Source: an uncultured bacterium
Lineage (GTDB): Bacteria; Planctomycetota; GCA-002687715
Assembly: GCA_902826835.1 (NCBI GenBank)
Contig: CADEGH010000022.1
Coordinates: forward strand, 25,540-83,026
Reading direction: 5' to 3'
DNA length: 57,487 nt
Shown: in pieces, positions 42,851 through 50,574 of the stretch
Layout of the letters: each line of letters starts with the position of its first letter
Position numbering within the stretch: the stretch's first letter is position 1
Position numbers and translations under genes: made by a program
Notes under the pieces: generated by a model
The model's database searches: none
Told to the model about the DNA's origin: nothing
What the model saw: only the letters and a program-made list of their open reading frames with translations

Positions 42851-44182
42851 CTACTTGAGACCGAGCTGGCGACCGAGCTCGAGGAGGCGAAGGCTGGCGT
42901 CTTCGGGGCGCCCAAGGTCGATGAGCTGCCGAATCTCCTCGACTCGCGGATCGGGGGTGGGGGGAGGTTTCAGGCGGCCGCCTGACGAGGGAAGCCATGA
43001 CGCGAGTGCGGCCACGATCGCCACCACCAGGACGATGCAGGCGACTCCGATTGCGGCGGCGGGAACCCGCCGACGGGAATCGTGGGGCGAGGCGGGCTCG
43101 TCGAGTTCGAGATCGAGAGTGCGTTCGAGCGCGGACAAGAACGCGGCGAGGTCGGCGAAGCCTCCGGGGATGCGGCTGGAATTGACGGCGCGGTCGATGG
43201 TGCGCACCAACGCGGGCAGAAGGTCGGGCCGCCGGGTCGCGAGTGAGGGGAGTTCTCCGTGGTCACTGCGGTCGAGGATTTCGTCCACGCAGGGCTCTTG
43301 ACCCTCCAAGCAGAGGGAGCCGTACAGCAAGGCCCCGATGGCGCGCAGGTCGGAGAGGGTGCCGCGAGCGACATCGCCGTCGTCGAGTCCCGGCCCGTCA
43401 TCGAACCCGAAACTCAGGTGGAGGCGCTGGGTCCGCGGGTCGATGCGGACGTGCCAGGCGCCGAGGCGGCCGTGGGCGCCGCCATGGTCGTGGAGCCGCT
43501 CGAGCGTTTCCGCGAGGCGAGCGACATGATGGAGGATGCGGCGCGTCGCGCCCCGCCGATCGGTTCGGCGCAGTCCGAGTGCGAGGGGTCGTCCCTTGGG
43601 TTTCGAGAACCGGACGACCACGGATCCGTCCGGGTAATCGGTGACTTCGACGACTCCCGCGGCGGAGAGCTTGACCTCGGCCACCGCGCGCGCGCGTTGC
43701 AGGTAAAGGACCGCCGGACTCCGGCCGGTGAGGCGCTCGGCGGGGATTCTGTACAGCCAGTTTTCGCCTTCGTCGAAGAGCTGCCCGTGAGGGTCCGTGC
43801 GAACCAGGGTTGGCCCAACCGCAGCAGGTGGCGCGGCCTCGGCTGGGGGCACCGATCCTGAGTCGGCGTGAGCACCATCGGGTGCCGGTGTCGGCGCTTC
43901 CACAGCCGGAGCCTCGGAAAGGGCCTCCGGCACGGTGGCGACTATCGGCGCATCGGCGACTTCGGCAGTGACCTCGGTCGGTGCGAAGTGTGACGATTCC
44001 TCACGCTGCGGCGGCGCCTCGCGCCGGCCTTCGATTTCATCGAACAGCCGCAGCACGAGTTCTTCGTTGGCGGGATAACGTCGTCGCCAGACCGCACGAT
44101 CCGGGAGCGGAAGACCCGTGGCCTTCATTTCCAGGAGAATCGCGCGTAGGCGGTCTTCGACCGACGTGTTCAACAACGACAA
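42851..44182 (-). CDS. Membrane pseudokinase
   Basis: The product (443 residues from TTG at 44182, with GGAG 9 bases upstream; other starts are possible) has a helical N-terminus, a Pro/Ala-rich linker, a kinase-like domain, and one membrane helix near the C-terminus (AAAIGVACIVLVVAIVAALA). Kinase signatures are degraded: AHGRLGAWHVRID replaces HRDLKPxN and SFGFDD replaces the DFG region, and no glycine-rich loop is visible. It is therefore unlikely to be an active kinase. It may be a scaffold or sensor working with real kinases elsewhere. Start and N-terminal limit are uncertain. Confidence 0.65.
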   Translation of the reverse strand: MSLLNTSVEDRLRAILLEMKATGLPLPDRAVWRRRYPANEELVLRLFDEIEGRREAPPQREESSHFAPTEVTAEVADAPIVATVPEALSEAPAVEAPTPAPDGAHADSGSVPPAEAAPPAAVGPTLVRTDPHGQLFDEGENWLYRIPAERLTGRSPAVLYLQRARAVAEVKLSAAGVVEVTDYPDGSVVVRFSKPKGRPLALGLRRTDRRGATRRILHHVARLAETLERLHDHGGAHGRLGAWHVRIDPRTQRLHLSFGFDDGPGLDDGDVARGTLSDLRAIGALLYGSLCLEGQEPCVDEILDRSDHGELPSLATRRPDLLPALVRTIDRAVNSSRIPGGFADLAAFLSALERTLDLELDEPASPHDSRRRVPAAAIGVACIVLVVAIVAALASWLPSSGGRLKPPPTPDPRVEEIRQLIDLGRPEDASLRLLELGRQLGLK

Positions 44183-44304
44183 GAGGGGAGACTCCGGCGC
44201 TAACCGCCCGTGGCTGTAGTGGACAGATGATAGAGCCCAAGCCCTCGATCTGACAACCCACCTCCGTGTGTCGCGCCGGACCTGGCCATCGTCTATGGTG
44301 CTCC

Positions 44305-44697
44305 ATGTCCTCCCCCGCGCGTCCACCCTCCGCCGTCTGGCGCGGCCTCATGCTCGGACTCGCGGCGCTGTTTTTCTTTCTCGCCACCCTCGGCTTGTTC
44401 TTGCCGGTTTTGCCAACCACGCCGTTCCTGCTGTTGACGAGCATCCTGCTCGTTCGCACTTCGCCGCGTCTCCACCAAAAGCTGCTCCAGTCGCGGGTGT
44501 TCGGGGGATTCCTGAGGGATTGGGACGAGCATCGGGGGATCCGCCCTCACATCCGCTGGACGGCGCTCTCGGTGATGGCGGCGGTGGCGGTCGGGAGCTT
44601 CTGGCTGGCTGACCTCGGCCCTTGGCTCAAGGCCGTCCTGCTCGGTTTGGTTCTCCTGGGCTCGGTGGTGGTTCTCCGGCTGCCGGTGATTCGCTAA
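44305..44697 (+). CDS. YbaN/DUF454 family inner-membrane protein
   Basis: A 130-residue protein with three hydrophobic helices and the DUF454 pattern GLFLPVLPTTPFLLLTSILLVRTSPRLHQKLL with the motif FGGFLRDWDEHRGI. The role of the family is not known. ATG at 44305 is used; the gene is divergent from the pseudokinase with a short gap. Nothing in the sequence ties it to the following BlaI gene, from which it is separated by 134 bp holding an operator. Confidence 0.85.
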   Translation: MSSPARPPSAVWRGLMLGLAALFFFLATLGLFLPVLPTTPFLLLTSILLVRTSPRLHQKLLQSRVFGGFLRDWDEHRGIRPHIRWTALSVMAAVAVGSFWLADLGPWLKAVLLGLVLLGSVVVLRLPVIR

Positions 44698-44757
44698 GTC
44701 CTGATTCCACCGAGGCTTTGGCGCGCGCGGGCGGAAATTGGCGTCGTCTCCGAAAAA

Positions 44758-44766
44758 TTTAGGAGT
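44758..44766 (+). promoter_or_regulatory. Possible BlaI half-site
   Basis: TTTAGGAGT matches 8 of 9 positions of the arm CTTAGGAGT of the palindrome 22 bp downstream. It may be a second, weaker operator half-site upstream of the blaI-like gene. Confidence 0.35.
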
Positions 44767-44788
44767 TTTTCGTGGACAGCTTCGTCTT

Positions 44789-44810
44789 GACTCCTAAGCT
44801 CTTAGGAGTC
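44789..44810. promoter_or_regulatory. Perfect 10-bp-arm palindrome, probable BlaI operator
   Basis: GACTCCTAAG (44789-44798) and CTTAGGAGTC (44801-44810) are exact inverted repeats with a CT centre, placed 21 bp before the ATG of the BlaI-family gene and overlapping a TTGACT that could serve as a -35. BlaI/MecI repressors bind such palindromes as dimers and repress their own operon. The open frame can be extended upstream through the palindrome, but the well-placed GGAG at 44822-44825 supports the downstream ATG. Confidence 0.65.
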
Positions 44811-44831
44811 ATCCCCTCCGCGGAGCCCCGC

Positions 44832-45251
44832 ATGGTCAAGTCGCGACGCCCAACCGTCCTCACCAACCTCGAACTCGCGGTCATGCACGTCGTGTGGCGC
44901 GCCGGCCAGCCGCTCACGGTGCGCGAAGTCGCCGACACGCTGAACGAAGGCCGCGAACGAGAAGCCTTGGCCTACACGACCGTGCAGACGATGCTCAAGA
45001 TCTTGCGTGAGAAGGGGGCCGTGAAGAGCGAAGCCGGGGAGGGTCGGGCTCACCTCTTCTGCGCGGCGATCTCCGAAAACGAGGTGCGCACAACCATGGT
45101 GGGCGACTTCGTGAATCGCCTGTTCGGGGGAACCGCGTCGCCACTTCTCCACCATCTCATTGACCAGGGGGCGATGTCGCGGGAGGAACTCGAATCGCTG
45201 CGAGACCTGATCGACCGCCAGCTCACCGACGAGAAGGAGGACGGCCGATGA
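44832..45251 (+). CDS. BlaI/MecI/CopY-family repressor
   Basis: The 139-residue protein has the winged-helix domain of BlaI/MecI (LTNLELAVMHVVWRAGQPLTVREVADTL, then YTTVQTMLKILREKGAVKSE) and a C-terminal dimerisation helix pair. Such repressors are inactivated by cleavage triggered by an M56 sensor protease. The gene overlaps the M56 gene by 4 bases (ATGA), as in classic blaI-blaR pairs. Autoregulation through the palindrome at 44789-44810 is likely. No beta-lactamase gene is nearby, so the regulated function is probably not antibiotic resistance. Confidence 0.9.
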   Translation: MVKSRRPTVLTNLELAVMHVVWRAGQPLTVREVADTLNEGREREALAYTTVQTMLKILREKGAVKSEAGEGRAHLFCAAISENEVRTTMVGDFVNRLFGGTASPLLHHLIDQGAMSREELESLRDLIDRQLTDEKEDGR

Positions 45252-48121
45252 TTCCGCACCTCCTCATTCAGGTCGCGGGCCTGCTTTCACTCGCGATCGT
45301 GGCCTCGCTCCTGCGCCGTTTCTTCCACCGCGAGGCAGTGTTCGCGTACCGCCTCGCCATGATCGGTCTTCTGTCCTTGCTGATCTGGCCGCTCTTCCAG
45401 CGCGGAGTCCAGGGTCGGGCGTTTCGGCCCCCCGTCGTTGAACCACCGACGGCCACATTGGATTTGGGCAAGGCTCCCGCATCACCCGGAACTTTAGAGT
45501 CGTTCGCGACCGTACGCGGCGAGTGGATGGAACTGAGCACGATCGAGGAAGTCCCCGCAGCTTCGGTCGCATCCGTAAGCCCCGTCGAACCGAAGCCGAT
45601 CCCCTGGCTCGCCCTCGGGTTCGGTGTCTGGGGGGCGGGAGTCGGTTTCGTTCTCATTCGTCAAGCGCGCCGCTGCCTGGCCGCACGAAGCCTCTTCGCC
45701 CGCGCCAAGACGGTCGAGGACTACGCCACTCTCGCGGCGTTCGATCGGGTGACCGAGGGCTCCAAGCTCGCGGGCCGCGTCCGCCTGCTGGCGTCCGACG
45801 AGGTGGCCTCGCCGGCCTGCTCGGCTTGGCCGATGCCGACGATCGTGATCCCCGCCCAAAGTTCGGTGCGCCCGAGCTCGCTCGAGTGCGCACTGCGCCA
45901 CGAACTGGTGCACCTGGAGCGCGGGGACGGCTGGTCGGCGGGCTTGATGACGGTTCTGTGCGTCGGGTGGTGGTTCCACCCCGCGGTCTGGTGGTTGGCT
46001 CGCGAGTTGGATCTTCTGCGCGAGCTCTCCTGCGACGAGGAGGCGGTGCGCCGTTTTGGCGAGCGCCGCCGTTACGCCGAGGCGTTGCTGGTGCATGCCG
46101 CGGCTCAAGAACACGCGGCCGGGCCGTTGGTCCCGCTGCTGGCCTGGTTTCGTTCGAGGTCACACCTCACCCGGAGAATCGAGATGTTGGTCGCCAATCG
46201 TCGTCCTCAATCCGTCGCTCGCCGCATACTCGGCGGCAGCGCCGCGATCGGGCTCTTGGTCTTGGTTTTGGGCGCGCAGCTCATCGCGGCGGCCGTGGTG
46301 ATGCCCCCGCCTCAGAGTGCACCCGTCGCCGTTGCTCCCGCGGAGCCGCAGGAGGAGCCCAAGGTGGTCGAGGTCGAGACTCTAGACACCACTCCCTTTT
46401 TCGGGGGCCGGGTCAAGCTGACGGAGCAGATGGCTCCGGCCGAGCCTCCGCGAATCGGAATTCGCCTCGACCCGGTGGACGCCATCCTCGCGAAGCACCT
46501 CGGCTTGGACCAGAAGAAGGACTCCGAGGCCTACTTGATCGTCGAGGTGGTGCCAGGCTCGATCGCGGAGAAGGCGGGGGCCAAGGAGCACGACGTGCTC
46601 ACGGCACTCGATGGACGCCCGCCGACCGAGGCGCAGCGCGACGAAGCCCGCAAGAAGCTCGGCCAAGGATCGAAGGTCACCATGAGCGTGATCCGCGCCG
46701 GCAAGCCCCGCAAGCTCCGCCTCGAACCGACGACCGCGAAGTCCGAAGTGGTTGAAGTCGCGCCGGCTCCGCACTCCCGTCCACCTCTCGCAAGAGTCCC
46801 TGACGAGGCGCAGCGGAATGCCCTGGCCCGCAACGAAGAACGAGTCGCCGAGGCGCAAGAGCGCCAACGGGAAGCAGAGACTCGCGTCCGCGAGCGGGCC
46901 GCCGAAGCCCGGGAGCGGGATGCTCGGGTTCGCGAACGGGACGCCGAGAAGCGGGAGAAAGAGGCGAGGGCGCGCGAGCGCGACGCCGAGGTTCGCTCGC
47001 GGGAGGCCGTCGAGCGCGCGCAGGCGAATGCGGAGCGCGAGCGGGAAGCCGTCGAGCGGCACGTCCGGGCGGCTCGCGAAGCCGCTGATCGGGCCCATTC
47101 CGAACACCAGCGGAACCATGAGGAAGCAGCTCGGGAGGCCGTTCGCCTCCGTGCGCAGGACTCCCGTCGGACTCGGGAGGGTGACGTGGACGCTTATCGC
47201 CAGCACGCGCAAGCGCTTGACGAAATGCGCCAAGCGGTGGATGCGGCGAAGGCTCGACTGCACGCGGAAGCCGATGGGCAGACCCACGCGGAGGCGGATC
47301 AACTTCGTGCTCAACTCGCGGAGCTCCAGGCCAGGATGGAGATGCTCAGGCGATTGATTGAGCAGGCGGAAAGCCGCAAATCGGATGGAGCAGGATCCAG
47401 CCGAGGCGGGCCTACCCCGCCGACGCCCCGCTCGCGAGCGGCCGGCAGTCCGTCACTTTGGGAATCCGTTCCCCCTGCCCCTTCGGAACCCCGTCGCCGT
47501 ACCGCGAGAGCGGAGCATGCGCCCGACCAGTCGCCGTCGGGCGGTGGTACGGGCGGGGGAGCCAGGGGGTCTGGCGGAATCGGAGGCTTCCCAGGCGCTG
47601 GTGCGGCCGCGGGCGGCCTGCCCGGATCGGCGAGCCAAAGTGCGTCAGGGTCCTTCTTCGGAGTTGGTGGAGCGGCTCCCGGCCCCGGAAGTCTCTTTGG
47701 AGTCGCCGGCTCCGCCCCGCCGGCTACGGCCGGGCCTCGGTCCATGCCGGGTCCCGCAGCGAGGCCCGGTCCTCCCAAGTTGCCTCGAGTTCTCGAAGTC
47801 GCTCCCGCGGCTGCGCCGGCGCTGACTCCGGTCGCACCCCTTCACGAGGCGCCGTGCGCCCCGAATTGTGAATCGCCGGTGGCGCCTGCCGCACCGGTGG
47901 CGCCCGTCCATCCGGAATGCGAGGCGCCGACACCCGCTCCTTGCCCCGTGCCCGCGGTTCCGCCGGTGGGAGGTGACGCACCCAGCGCGCCCGCGATTCC
48001 GGGCGGGACCACGGCCGACAGTGTGAAGGAGCTCTGGCTCCGCTCGGTGAAGGCCATCCTGGTCCCTCCCGAGGTTCCCGCGCCGGATTCGCCCCCGGTT
48101 ACTTACCCCGTGGGGCGCTGA
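45248..48121 (+). CDS. BlaR1/M56-like membrane protease with PDZ, coiled coil and Pro/Gly-rich tail
   Basis: The 957-residue protein starts with membrane helices and an M56 peptidase domain with the zinc site HELVHLERGD (about residues 218-227) and ELSCDEEAV. After a helix (ILGGSAAIGLLVLVLGAQLI, near 330) comes a PDZ domain (about 400-500; RIGIRLDPVDAI, GSIAEKAGAKEHDVLTALDG), then a long charged Arg/Glu coiled coil (about 520-720) and a Gly/Pro/Ala-rich tail to the end with several cysteines. The usual penicillin-binding sensor domain of BlaR1 is absent, so the stimulus differs, perhaps cell-envelope stress sensed by the PDZ and coiled-coil part. It would cleave, or trigger cleavage of, the partner repressor. 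Confidence 0.85.
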   Translation: MIPHLLIQVAGLLSLAIVASLLRRFFHREAVFAYRLAMIGLLSLLIWPLFQRGVQGRAFRPPVVEPPTATLDLGKAPASPGTLESFATVRGEWMELSTIEEVPAASVASVSPVEPKPIPWLALGFGVWGAGVGFVLIRQARRCLAARSLFARAKTVEDYATLAAFDRVTEGSKLAGRVRLLASDEVASPACSAWPMPTIVIPAQSSVRPSSLECALRHELVHLERGDGWSAGLMTVLCVGWWFHPAVWWLARELDLLRELSCDEEAVRRFGERRRYAEALLVHAAAQEHAAGPLVPLLAWFRSRSHLTRRIEMLVANRRPQSVARRILGGSAAIGLLVLVLGAQLIAAAVVMPPPQSAPVAVAPAEPQEEPKVVEVETLDTTPFFGGRVKLTEQMAPAEPPRIGIRLDPVDAILAKHLGLDQKKDSEAYLIVEVVPGSIAEKAGAKEHDVLTALDGRPPTEAQRDEARKKLGQGSKVTMSVIRAGKPRKLRLEPTTAKSEVVEVAPAPHSRPPLARVPDEAQRNALARNEERVAEAQERQREAETRVRERAAEARERDARVRERDAEKREKEARARERDAEVRSREAVERAQANAEREREAVERHVRAAREAADRAHSEHQRNHEEAAREAVRLRAQDSRRTREGDVDAYRQHAQALDEMRQAVDAAKARLHAEADGQTHAEADQLRAQLAELQARMEMLRRLIEQAESRKSDGAGSSRGGPTPPTPRSRAAGSPSLWESVPPAPSEPRRRTARAEHAPDQSPSGGGTGGGARGSGGIGGFPGAGAAAGGLPGSASQSASGSFFGVGGAAPGPGSLFGVAGSAPPATAGPRSMPGPAARPGPPKLPRVLEVAPAAAPALTPVAPLHEAPCAPNCESPVAPAAPVAPVHPECEAPTPAPCPVPAVPPVGGDAPSAPAIPGGTTADSVKELWLRSVKAILVPPEVPAPDSPPVTYPVGR

Positions 48122-48191
48122 GCGGGAGCCGCCTGCGCGGCCCCGGTGCCCCCTATGCGCCGCAGAAATTCTCCGATAATCTGTCTGGGCC

Positions 48192-50354
48192 ATGACAAAC
48201 AGGCTTTGGCTGATCGTCGTGATCGCGGCGGGTCTCTGTGGTCAAGATGCCACCGTGCCCGGGGCTGCGGCTTTCGAGGAGGGCTTGACCAAGGCCGGGC
48301 AAATGCGCGCTCGCGGACAATGGAAGGCGGCGCGCGAGAGCGTGGTCAAACTCATTGAGCAGCACGGCAAGCAGGACTACATCCAGTGGAAGTCCTCCGA
48401 GATCGATGATCTCGTCCGGGAGTGTGCCTTCTCCGAGGCGCACCCACCGCTGCAGCCGAAGGACGTCATCTCGGGCGAGCTCGTGAGTTGGACGCCCTCG
48501 ACGGGCCAGATCAAACTCAAGTACAAGCCGGACACGATGAAGGACTGGGAGCGCGGGGAAGGCTATCGCGTCCACCCGATCCTGTTCCGGGACGCGCACA
48601 CGGTGGAAATCAAATCCGCGAGTGTGAATTCGTCCAGTGCCCAGTCCGGCTTGTTCGCACTCGTCTGCACGACCGCGGATCTCGCGATTCGAATCGTGCC
48701 CGGGCTGGCTGCCGAGAAGATGCAGGAGGGCGCAACCTACATGCCAGCGTCCATTGACCTGATTCGGCAATCGGGCAACTCGAAGTTGGCGACCAAGGAC
48801 ACTTCTCCCGTCAAACCCGGCAAGCCTCTCCACATCAAGGTCAAGGTAACCGCCGGGCAGGTGCAGGTGACCCAGGCGGGAGCCCTCTTCCTGGACGCGA
48901 AGAAAGACAAAGATCATTGGGGCCGCGTGGCCATCTCCAATTTCACTTGCGACGAGATCATTCTCGAAGGCAAGGCGGAGTCGGCTTGGATCCAGCAACG
49001 CATCGACGCCGAAACCACCAAGCTCCGCGACAAGTTCTTCAAGTCCTACCGTCGAACGCAGTTCGTTCCGGCGTGGGTGTTCGAAGCGGTCGCGAAGGCC
49101 AAGGTGGCGGCATTGGACGGCGAGGACTTCATCCCGGCCGCGATCACGTCTCCGGACGAGGGCAAGTTAGTCGACGAGGTGTTGACCATGTTGGGGGAGA
49201 ACCACCCCCGTCAGGCCCTCGCGAAAGTTCAGGCTTGGACCGAAAAACAAGTCCAGCCCAAGATGAAGACCTGCCTGCTCGGGATCGTGCTTTCGGCCTG
49301 TGAACGGCCGACGGAGGCCCTCGCCGAGTTGCGCAAGGCTCGCCAGTGGTTTCCTAACTGGGCCCTGGGAGCGCAGCTCGAGGGTGCCGCGGCGCGCCAG
49401 CTCGAACAATACGACGAAGCCGTCAAGGCGTTGTCATCCATTCAGGACATGACCGCGGTCGCCCCCTTTGTCATCGCCGAGGCGGCGGTGGAGTTGATGC
49501 TGGTCGACCGCGTCGATCTCGCGAAGGCCCTCGTGGAAAAGGCGATGCGGGAGAAGCGCGCTGATCGCATGGTCTTCAATGTCAACAAGATGCTGACCAA
49601 AGCGGCGAGCGGCCCATCCTTCGGAAAGAGCTTTGAGACGAAGTCCCAGAACTTCCACGTCGTCAGCGACATCGATCAGCAGACTTGCAGTGAGGCGGCG
49701 CGCCTGCTCGAGGAGGCGTATCTGTCGTACACCGTGCACCTCACGAAGGCGAAGGACGCGGGCCAGCGGCTGTTCAAGGTCTTCCTGTTCCGCGGCGAGG
49801 CGGGTTACCAGGCCTATTGCAAAGATCTCGACGGATCGAGCCCGATGCACACGGCGGGGCTCTACATGCCGGCGCTCAAACAGCTCCTCATCTGGAACCT
49901 TCCGAGTCGTGAGGACATGTTGCGCACGGTTCGCCACGAGGGGTTCCACCAGTACATCGATCGAGTGGCCGGAGAAGTTCCGACTTGGTTCAACGAAGGC
50001 ATGGCCGAGTACTACGAGACGGCCGAATTGGTCCGCGGCGAATGGAAAATGGGGGTGAAGCGCCCCGATCACATGGAGCATTTGGCCACCGGTCGACTCG
50101 AACCCCTGGCGAGTTTTCTCACCATGCCGCACCGGGAGTTTTACATCGAAGCCCAGCGCAACTACGCGCAAGGTTGGGCCATGGTGCACTTCCTTCGCCA
50201 CGGCCCTCCCGAGCATCGCCTACGCTTCAAGACTCTGTGGGAAGGCCTGATCGCCAATCGGCCCTGGAACGAGGTCGTCTCCGAAGTCTTCCCCGCCCAA
50301 GACCTTCCCGCCATCGAAAAAGACTTCCGCGCGCATCTGGACACGCTGAGGTAG
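48192..50354 (+). CDS. DUF1570-type zinc metallopeptidase with TPR-like middle
   Basis: A 720-residue exported protein with a signal peptide (RLWLIVVIAAGLCG). The N-terminal 280 residues include a beta-rich region of unknown fold, followed by helical TPR-like repeats (about 330-460) and a C-terminal peptidase with HEGFHQYID, containing the HExxH zinc site, and WFNEGMAEYYE, which supplies the third ligand, the DUF1570 pattern common in planctomycetes. It starts 70 bp after the M56 gene on the same strand and may be co-transcribed. The substrate is unknown. Confidence 0.8.
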   Translation: MTNRLWLIVVIAAGLCGQDATVPGAAAFEEGLTKAGQMRARGQWKAARESVVKLIEQHGKQDYIQWKSSEIDDLVRECAFSEAHPPLQPKDVISGELVSWTPSTGQIKLKYKPDTMKDWERGEGYRVHPILFRDAHTVEIKSASVNSSSAQSGLFALVCTTADLAIRIVPGLAAEKMQEGATYMPASIDLIRQSGNSKLATKDTSPVKPGKPLHIKVKVTAGQVQVTQAGALFLDAKKDKDHWGRVAISNFTCDEIILEGKAESAWIQQRIDAETTKLRDKFFKSYRRTQFVPAWVFEAVAKAKVAALDGEDFIPAAITSPDEGKLVDEVLTMLGENHPRQALAKVQAWTEKQVQPKMKTCLLGIVLSACERPTEALAELRKARQWFPNWALGAQLEGAAARQLEQYDEAVKALSSIQDMTAVAPFVIAEAAVELMLVDRVDLAKALVEKAMREKRADRMVFNVNKMLTKAASGPSFGKSFETKSQNFHVVSDIDQQTCSEAARLLEEAYLSYTVHLTKAKDAGQRLFKVFLFRGEAGYQAYCKDLDGSSPMHTAGLYMPALKQLLIWNLPSREDMLRTVRHEGFHQYIDRVAGEVPTWFNEGMAEYYETAELVRGEWKMGVKRPDHMEHLATGRLEPLASFLTMPHREFYIEAQRNYAQGWAMVHFLRHGPPEHRLRFKTLWEGLIANRPWNEVVSEVFPAQDLPAIEKDFRAHLDTLR

Positions 50355-50400
50355 TCGTCGGAAGCCCGAATCGCCGGGCGTGCGAAACAGACACGACGAG

Positions 50401-50436
50401 CGTGACAATCGTGCGTAATGGAACCAGATTGTCACG
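50401..50436. other. 9-bp inverted repeat in the intergenic region
   Basis: CGTGACAAT (50401-50409) and ATTGTCACG (50428-50436) are exact inverted repeats around an 18-base loop between the DUF1570 gene and the zincin gene. It lacks a T-run, so it may be an operator or a structured mRNA element rather than a terminator. Confidence 0.35.
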
Positions 50437-50574
50437 GGGCCTTCGAAATCAAGCTCGATTCTATTGGACTTAGGACGATCGACCCCACTCGGAACAAGTC
50501 CCGGTTTGCCACGGGTGGGTTGACATGGTGAACTCTCAAGTGGTTTTCCTTCCACAGTCCCCTCGGAGATCACC

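Noticed and set aside
45523..46755. A 410-codon plus-strand frame inside the M56 gene
   Set aside because: Arg/Gly-rich out-of-frame shadow of a gene with a clear zinc protease motif.
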